A stretch of DNA of 64,000 nt, from assembly GCF_032854445.1 (NCBI RefSeq), contig NC_088305.1:9305606-9369605 (forward strand), written 5' to 3'. Within the stretch, counting starts at the first letter, position 1. Each line of letters starts with the position of its first letter. The position numbers and the translations under genes are program-made. Origin of the DNA: Liolophura sinensis. Its lineage: Eukaryota; Mollusca; Polyplacophora; Chitonida; Chitonidae. The notes beneath the pieces are model-generated. The model ran no database searches and had not been told where the DNA came from. It saw nothing but the letters and a program-made list of their open reading frames with translations. This document shows, piece after piece, positions 57,576-64,000 of the stretch.

Positions 57576-58189
57576 TCTTAGCGCCTTTTAGCTGTTCTTT
57601 ATGCCCACGAGCCATTGGGAGATGCACTCAGTGGTACGGGGGGGAATCAGCGTATTCCCTAGCGCCTGCCCAAGGCAAATTGGTCTTCCAGTAACCTTCA
57701 GTATACCTCATAAGCCCTTTTAAACACGGTGTAAGTATGCATGGGTTTCCGCGTCTCTCGGAGCTTTAAAGGAGTCTGTATGATTCTCAGATTGGGCTAA
57801 TTATGGACTAGGATATCCCTGTGATTTCCTACCATATAATGAGTAGGGCAGAAATCTCAGAGTATCATATCTGACAACGAGAAGGCACGAGCAATTACCC
57901 ATAGCTCATTAAGACCCTGTAGCAAGGAGCTTATTAGTCAAGGGTAGCAGATGGGCTGTTTGCCTTTACCAAAATACCCTGTCCCGCCAATAAATATATA
58001 ATTATAATTGTTGTCTTTCTGGATTAATAGACAAGGAGAAATGACAACTTATGGTAGAATTCTGACCTTTTTAGTGCTTTTCATTAAGCCCTTTTTTCTT
58101 GGACTGAAATTTTATACACCCCAACCTGTCCAATCTGGATCAAAGAAATTTCTGTGCTACAGTGAGGAACTTTTCACAATGTAAAAGAC

Positions 58190-58450
58190 TACGCCATAGA
58201 GAGTAACAGAAAAGCAGCGACGACAGTGAATTTGTTTTCCAATGGTCACATGTAACTGGTGAAATAAGATTTCTTTTTAATTTACCTTCGTAAGGGTTTT
58301 ATTCTAACTGTTGATGTAAATGCTTAAATGCTAGCAACTTAAAACCCTAACAACACAATGGTATAAGCAGAATTTGGTACAAACAATGCTAATTGCAGTG
58401 TATTAGACGTCACGATTCAGATTTACTCAGATTGCTGTCTTGTCTTCACT
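58190..58450 (+). repeat. Repeat E, near complete
   Basis: GCAGCGACGACAGTGAATTT, CAATGGTCACATGTAACTGG, GGGTTTTATTCTAACTGTTG, AAGCAGAATTTGGTACAAAC and GTATTAGACGTCACGATTC in E order. Confidence 0.82.
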
Positions 58451-59159
58451 TTTCGTGAACAATTACATGAAGACAATGCACACGGCTTCGGCATCATGAG
58501 TCCACCAGCAGACCTTTGTGTTATTTTACGCATATTTATACACTGAGCTAGCGTGGACCTTTTTTAGAAATAGTTTTCTTCTTCTTTGTTCATAAATATT
58601 TGGAACTGGCATGTACAGACTTGGTCTGATCCTGAAGGCGTTGTAAATGACAGAAGTATGGCTAGGTGCATTTAAACACCCTAAATTACCTCATTTATTT
58701 CTAACCAGGTTTTTGTAAAGGAACACAGAAGAGTTCTAAATGAATAGGAGATAACTAACGGTACTTTATGCACGTACGCCATGCAGTTGTAACCATTGTT
58801 GCCTGCCTTCCTGTCAGAACGAATTATTACCTACTTGTGCCATTTTAACGACCATTTGAGCGAAATTTTTGGTGGGAGAGTTCAAGCTGATTAAACGTGC
58901 AGAAACGCGCAGATAGATTCATTTTGCCTTCTATACCATAAATTCAGCAATAAAAACACGCTTTGTTTTATCACAATGCAGTGACAGAGAAAATACAGTG
59001 AAAAAGGTTAGTGTCCATTTCAATGGAGAAACTGGTTTTCTTTTTACGTAGAAACAGGATTATCATCTCAACGAAAGCAGCGGGATCCCAATTACATGTA
59101 TTTTATGATGGTAATAATCAAAGACACACGTGCCTGAGACCTGGGTGCGATCCTACTGG
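58451..59159. other. no feature seen
   Basis: No gene or clear repeat recognised. Confidence 0.5.
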
Positions 59160-59215
59160 ATGTCCCCAATCTATCGACCGCTAAGGTCGCAGGTTCGAAT
59201 CCAAGTCATAATTGT
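59160..59215 (+). mobile_element. tRNA-like fragment (SINE head remnant)
   Basis: CGACCGCTAAGGTCG can form an anticodon-type stem-loop, followed by a perfect B-box GGTTCGAATCC. There is no matching D-arm or acceptor stem, so it is not a tRNA gene. It is most likely the remnant of a tRNA-derived SINE, about 125 bases before receptor exon 3. Confidence 0.55.
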
Positions 59216-59339
59216 TCAGCTGTTTCTTTAGATCAGGAATTTCTTATTTTAAGTGAAACATCCCGGAGTAAATCACACAAAAGAGCAATGAAATATATAA
59301 CGACTCTGAACATAAGTAATCTATCTCTTGTTGTTTCAG

Positions 59340-59572
59340 CTTCATTTTGCCTCTCTATCCCGTTCGCTATGAACCATGGAATCGTGGAAAAAGTGTGGTA
59401 CGGACCTCGTGTCTGGTGTCATCCCGTCGACAACCTAGCCTGGAAACGAGGCTCCATTCTCTACGTGGTTATAGTCACTTACCTCATTCCTTTAACCATC
59501 ATTCTGTTGTGCTACTCCTTAATGTTAAGGGATATGTGGAAAGCGGAAACGATGGGTGCCGCTCTGACTGAG
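59340..59572 (+). CDS. KISS1R-like: kisspeptin receptor-like GPCR, third coding exon
   Basis: Completes codon 158 and encodes residues 159-235. It finishes TM4 with P165, then ECL2 containing the partner cysteine C184 of the TM3 disulphide, in the context WYGPRVWC, a pattern I associate with kisspeptin receptors (WYGPR-YC). TM5 (about 196-219) has the conserved proline P208 and a CYSLML end; the start of ICL3 follows. The acceptor is TTGTTGTTTCAG (ends 59339). The exon ends in phase 0 at GAG|GTAGGT (59573). Its 233-base length equals what I recall for KISS1R exon 4. TM6, TM7 and the C-tail need at least one more exon, absent from 59573-64000. Reading through the donor stays open until 59887. 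Confidence 0.94.
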
Positions 59573-59635
59573 GTAGGTATTTGTATATACAGCAACAGCA
59601 GTTCTTCAGGGCATCCATGGCCTACATTTGGTTTC

Positions 59636-59706
59636 ATTTATTTATTTGATATTTTTTTTACCCCGTGCTCTTATTATATGCATGTCACTTATGCGACAGC
59701 GGCCAG
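59636..59706 (-). mobile_element. SINE A 3' end, minus half of a chimera
   Basis: TTTATTTATTTGATATTTTT, a CCCCGTGCTC remnant and CACTTATGCGACAGCGGCCA are the 3' end of family A in reverse orientation. It begins 63 bases past the exon 3 donor. Confidence 0.78.
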
Positions 59707-59728
59707 CCTATATTTGGTACATGTAGCC

Positions 59729-59870
59729 AGTGTGCTAGCGTTGCACAATGACCCAAGAGCCTCTCACAATGTTCCTGCTGTGAGTTCAGGTCCAGCTCAT
59801 GTTGGCTGGACATGCAGACGGTCAAGTGACGGGGTTAACTTTCACCCGAATATGAAAAAACCAATGAATT
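59729..59870 (+). mobile_element. SINE A head and body, plus half of a chimera
   Basis: AGCCAGTGTGCTAGCGTTGC, ACAATGACCCAAGAGCCTCT and TGTGAGTTCAGGTCCAGCTC are the tRNA-like head of family A on the plus strand, followed by a decayed body. The orientation switch between 59706 and 59729 shows that two pieces are joined. Confidence 0.78.
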
Positions 59871-59887
59871 ATTTCAAATCAGAGTAG

Positions 59888-61521
59888 TTTTGTTATTACT
59901 ATTTTTCAACGGCCCAAAAAAAAGTTTCCGTACTAATATGATGGCAGCGTATCCCGAATATTTAGGGATAGTCTTAGATCAATAAGATTAAGACACGAAC
60001 ATCCTTGGTTTTGAGTTCTATCAACAGACTAAGTCGTAATCTTTATTTTACAATTTGTGTAAGTATAACGTATCCATGAAAACCGCTTAATCTGTACACT
60101 TATCCTATATCTATTGATGAATGAAGATTCGTTTTATTTGTCAAATTATGTATATTTGTGTTAGACTAAACAACAGGAGACCGCTGGGAAGCACTGTTAA
60201 TTCGACCTCTATTCGATGATTCATTTCGATGTCATTAACACACCCAGCAATTTGTGCCAGTAGATGGCGTCAATGTTTATTCTTCAACCTTGAACGTTTG
60301 GTGTAAGGGTGATCAAAAGGTCACAAACACTGCCATTGACCGCAATATGCGTCATATGTAACTGTCAGTTTGTGTACGCCTCAAGCTACGGAATCTCTTG
60401 GCATTCCCGAACACCAGGTTCATGCTTGAATCCACAGTTAAAGGTTTGGATGGGGAGATTTTCAAGATTGTATATGTTACATGGTCCTGTACTTAGAGTT
60501 AGACGATTCATCGGGCGATGGGATTTGTAATATTCTGATTTTAACGGTAAGGGCGCAGTCAATCACAGAAATTCTGCGTATAACTCTTGTCCTAATATCA
60601 CGTAGCCTGATACGTAAAATATCATGGCTGCTCACCAGTACCAGTGATGAAAATAATACGAGCAAATAGAACGGACTTCGTTGTTCATTCCTGGCTTACC
60701 GATGACGATTGACAGGCTTGGTGTAGACTCATGTATTACAGCGTGGGTAGGGCCAGTAAAACAAATAAATAAATAGTTGTACGATAGCCGTAAGCTTTGT
60801 GGCTGGCTTCATAACAAATAGGTTATAATATAACAAGGGAAATTCTGCAAGCTAGAACTATATGTAAACAGTCTCTTCAGATAAAAAGGGAATTCTGTAT
60901 CCACCAAAAGCGTGTAAGGTATTCTGTGATTCTAATAAAACCACATTCATCCTTTTTGTCCGAAGACAAAAAGATAAGCGGTAAAGATTTTAGGGAAAAT
61001 GTTTTTTCTGTGCACTTGCCAGGGGAGTTGTAGTTCTTCTAGCACACCTAAGCTTTCCGTTACATATAGTGGTTAGAAGATCTATTCCATATATCAAAGT
61101 CTTTTTCATGTTTTCTTTCAGCTTTACATCAATTTAACGTGTCTAAACCATCTGGTAATACAGGGATGAAAAAATCCGAAATGTTCCTCTTCACTGAACA
61201 GTCAGCCATTTGAATTCCTACTTCAGCTACAAAGAAATACGTCAGGCTTTACGCTGCATATCTCCAATTGTCTAGGAATGTGCCCAGAATAGTCATAGCA
61301 AAAGTCATTCGACTCAGGAGACTATACGCTTGTAATGCATTATTTAGGGTGCAATTAAACAGGGTTTATTACACGCGTCTCATTGGCAATCGTTAATTGC
61401 CTGGCATGTCTTAGTTAGGTTAGTTGGAAGGATGATGTTTTAGTGGTCTCTCGTAAAAAGCTTGTAGCCACCCTCATGTTGAGCACAATTATTCTACTCT
61501 ACACAGGACAACAGTATAGAA
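59888..61521. other. intron 3, no feature seen
   Basis: No exon encoding TM6 or TM7 was found here. A short AAATA-type run near 60760 could be a SINE tail remnant. Confidence 0.5.
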
Positions 61522-61861
61522 CTACGCATATCCATCTATACTTTTGCCGTTTTCTTCAGTAATATATGGACAAAATTCTTTAGCTGTCATGTAGTGTAAC
61601 GCTGTAATTTTGAAGAAGGCAACCTGGATATGCCCTTTATAGCCTTCAGCTGATAAGGCTTCGACTAGAAGACATCCCAAGAGGGCCATTCTTGGCATAC
61701 TCCCACTCTGCATCCGGAACGTATTCTTCGGCGTCTATCAGTCGTAACGACGAGTACATATATTGGCAATTAAGCACAGACACAAGTTTCTCCCAATCAG
61801 CGCCTTTGGCGTGCTTTTTGCTACAGTACATGATGGACACTGTCTTGCGCACATCCGAAAT
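61522..61861 (-). pseudogene. frameshifted coding-like fragment, unknown
   Basis: Two overlapping minus-strand frames together look protein-like. The upstream one (61861 down to 61646) encodes VRKTVSIMYCSKKHAKGADW and continues through DAEEYVPDAEWEYAKNG. The downstream one, shifted by one base (61713 down to 61522), encodes MALLGCLLVEALSAEGYKG and EFCPYITEENGKSIDGYA. Composition is balanced and globular, unlike the AT-driven chance frames around it. The change of frame in the 61650-61713 overlap points to a decayed gene piece, or a sequencing error in a real exon. The early part vaguely recalls a TIR-type strand-helix start but I cannot name a family. It lies antisense in receptor intron 3. 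Confidence 0.35.
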
Positions 61862-62604
61862 TAATCAACATATAACCTCATAAGTGGCTCCCCAAGAGCT
61901 TTACTCTCCAATCAGACGATTTAATTCTCCTGTTCATATGACAGATGTGTGGATCACAGGCATTTGTAGCTCAGACATCGCTCAGACTACGTCCCGGTGT
62001 GTGCTCCGCTGACCACACATCATTTAAGACATTAGGCATATGCCGTGTTAAGCAGGGATCCATCCCACAAATAGCTTATTGGGTGGTCAGTTCTGATCTC
62101 ACTGAACTACAACGTCTAAATCGTCTTTCTTTATCTCACGATTAGTTCACCGCCTGGGGTAACTGTCGAATTGTTCTCATGTTTTCACCCAAAGCTGTCT
62201 ATTCAGACGGATTATGCGGTCAATCTTTTGTTTTATGTGTCGGTCAGATAATCTTTAATTTCTTTACCGTCAAAGGGTATCCGATTTATTAATTTTTTTG
62301 ATGTATAACGAAAAAGATTAATGATTTTGGCCTCACGCAGTATTGTTGCCATTTGATGGTGATGACCAGAGAGAAATAAAAAAAGCAGCATATCATTTTC
62401 ACTGCTGTGACTTTTTCACCAGCTGTGACTATTTCACCAGCAGTATTATACATACTATTATATACACGTCATTATGAATCGTGACATTGGTAATAATGAG
62501 TGGTACATTGCGTTCTTGTCGAATGCCGACCGCTAGTACATGATGCACACCGGTTCAATCCAGGCATTGAACGCGGAAATTCACTTGACCTAAATGAACA
62601 AACA
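61862..62604. other. no feature seen
   Basis: No gene or dispersed repeat. A short duplication of TTTTTCACCAG-type sequence lies near 62410-62445. Confidence 0.5.
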
Positions 62605-62888
62605 TAATTAAAGACGTACAACACAGAGAGCAAAACCACAGCAGCGTGGACGGTGTCACAACTGTCAAATGGTCAAACGTAACTGGTGAAACACGGCCTC
62701 TGGTCAGTTAACCTCACTCAGGATTTTATTCTAACTGTTCATGTAAAAGCATCCGTAGTAACACTTTACACCCCCTTCCTCTTAGCACCATGGCTTAAGC
62801 AGAATTAGGTAAAAAAATGCAGTGATGTTGATTACAACTCACCAGGCGTCACTGGTCTAGAATTACTCAAAATACTGCGTTGTCATGA
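62605..62888 (+). repeat. Repeat E, near complete
   Basis: With 24137-24433 the best copy: TAATTAAAGACGTACAACAC, CTGTCAAATGGTCAAACGTA, TTTTATTCTAACTGTTCATG, AAAAAAATGCAGTGATGTTG and GGCGTCACTGGTCTAGAATT in order. Confidence 0.86.
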
Positions 62889-62999
62889 TGCCCATACCTA
62901 GATACCTTAAATTCAAACTTTAGATCTCATCGCTTAGTGCTAGATTTGTGCCGATTGGGCTATAGGCGGCCAAAGTATACGTAATTTACAGCCCTGCAG

Positions 63000-63190
63000 A
63001 GCTTACGTTACCGGTGAACTACGGCTTCTTGTCAATTTACTCAGTTAGGGTTTTATTCTGTTCATTGTTCATGTAAATGCATAAATAGCTTAAGCACTAT
63101 ACGGTCAAAGAATGCACTGATGTTAACTGCATTTATTAGACGTCACTGGTCTAGGATTACTGCAAATTCTGTGTAGTTATCCCATTGAAC
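63000..63190 (+). repeat. Repeat E, second tandem copy
   Basis: ACCGGTGAACTACGGCTTCT, GTCAATTTACTCAGTTAGGG, TTCATGTAAATGCATAAATA, GAATGCACTGATGTTAACTG and GACGTCACTGGTCTAGGATT. It lies 110 bases after the previous copy in the same orientation and lacks the first block. Confidence 0.82.
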
Positions 63191-63489
63191 AAACAATTTA
63201 ATACGTCACTGCTACAGTTCTTTTTTACTGGACGTTGTTATTTCTATAAAAATGAATTTTAGCCAGAATTCGTTTTTGCTTTTCCACGAGATTTTTGTAA
63301 GCAAAATCATGTATCAGTTGAGAGAAATGTAAACTATATACTCTCTTTTATTACTTTAAGGTGTTTCAAATATTCGCTAACTGTTGACCTAAAATCTGGA
63401 AAAAAAAAGGCTATCTAAAAAATAGCATCCAATGAAGACATTTTTGAAGAGAAGATTTGATCCAAATTATTAACGACCACACATTGTTT

Positions 63490-63696
63490 TATTTATTCGA
63501 TTGATGTTTGACATCGTACTCAAGAATATTTCACGGCGGCCAGCATTATGGTGGGAGGAAACCGGACAGAGCCCGGGGGAAACCCACGACCATCCGCAGG
63601 TTGCTGATAGGATTCACAGCGACCACATTGATGGCAGGCTTTTGCGTCATTGTGCCCTGCTGGCGTGCTACCCAACTCCGTCACGTAGGGCCCCGT
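63490..63696 (-). mobile_element. SINE A with TSD
   Basis: Reverse orientation, from AT tail through ATCGTACTCAAGAATATTTC, GGAAACCGGACAGAGCCCGG and CACAGCGACCACATTGATGG to a head remnant (ACTCCGTCACGTAGGGCCCC). A gap removes the CTTCCCACGTACGG segment. CCACACATTGTTT (63477-63489) and CCACACATTAGTTT (63697-63710) flank it as an imperfect target-site duplication. Confidence 0.93.
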
Positions 63697-63710
63697 CCAC
63701 ACATTAGTTT

Positions 63711-64000
63711 AGAACAGAACAATGTAACAGTTACTCAGAATACTAACGTCATAATGGTACGATATGTTAAGAATCAATACTCAGTAGGCTGTATATTAGT
63801 TTGTTCTCACCTTTTGCGTTTACTACTTTATCTGTACTTACACGAATCCATTATATACCTTTCAATTCAAGAAATCGGACATTGCTATCTTTTTCTTTCT
63901 TTTACGCACCTGTTATTACTTACTTCTATATAAATCTGCAGACACTATCCTTTATAGGTATATTCTTGTGGACCTCTGCATCTATACTCCGCAAAATATT
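63711..64000. other. window end, no feature seen
   Basis: No gene or repeat recognised. The missing receptor exon(s) should lie beyond this edge. Confidence 0.5.

Larger units (their letters stand above)
55401..59339 (+). other. receptor intron 2, about 3.9 kb
   Basis: GTAAGT donor at 55401 and TTGTTGTTTCAG acceptor ending at 59339; phase 1, in TM4. One third of the intron is the 33-bp minisatellite. Confidence 0.9.

Noticed and set aside
59160-59215. tRNA gene
   Set aside because: Only an anticodon-type stem and a perfect B-box are present; the D-arm and the acceptor stem are absent.
59573-64000. Exon for TM6-TM7 of the receptor
   Set aside because: No frame with a CWxP-like or NPxxY-like motif and splice sites was found; the exon must lie beyond the window.

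Overview
This is animal (metazoan) nuclear DNA: AT-rich, intron-rich, and packed with tRNA-derived SINEs and other dispersed repeats. Long reading frames are almost absent. The SINE families (tails of AAATA, ACTC or CATA repeats after a shared AGTACGRCGT-type 3' block) are of a kind I associate with molluscs and other lophotrochozoans. That assignment is from memory of such repeats and could not be checked here.

The only protein gene I can support is on the plus strand: a rhodopsin-family peptide GPCR that reads best as a kisspeptin receptor (GPR54/KISS1R)-like protein. Three coding exons are visible: 16662-16997 (N-terminus to the start of TM3), 55265-55400 (TM3, DRY motif, TM4) and 59340-59572 (end of TM4, ECL2, TM5, ICL3). 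They join in frame (phase 0, then phase 1) through GT-AG introns of about 38.3 kb and 3.9 kb to give 235 residues. Exon(s) for TM6, TM7 and the C-tail are not in the window and should lie further downstream. A splice acceptor 13 bases before the ATG suggests an untranslated first exon upstream.

1-16.6 kb is 5' flank or 5' intron with scattered repeats, one unexplained 158-codon frame at 4892-5368 and a diverged six-unit tandem repeat at 8.3-8.8 kb. 17-55 kb is the giant intron 1. It holds a cluster of SINEs with clear target-site duplications (19.7-23.2 kb), a perfect 5 x 78 bp array (25.0 kb), a dead Tc1/mariner transposase (37.3-37.7 kb) and a locally duplicated block (40.8-49.4 kb) with a three-copy element, a two-copy element and a young 388-bp tandem duplication. 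Intron 2 starts with a 1.3-kb, 33-bp minisatellite beginning about 20 bases past the exon 2 donor; nearly every unit carries a broken copy of a splice-donor motif and one unit carries an intact one. 59.6-64 kb is intron 3 with a head-to-head SINE chimera and a frameshifted minus-strand coding-like fragment at 61.5-61.9 kb.

Three SINE families (called A, B, C here) plus dispersed elements D, E, F and G were defined by comparing the window with itself. D (about 180 bp, sometimes as a foldback) and E (about 290 bp) are the repeats I could not tie to any known family.
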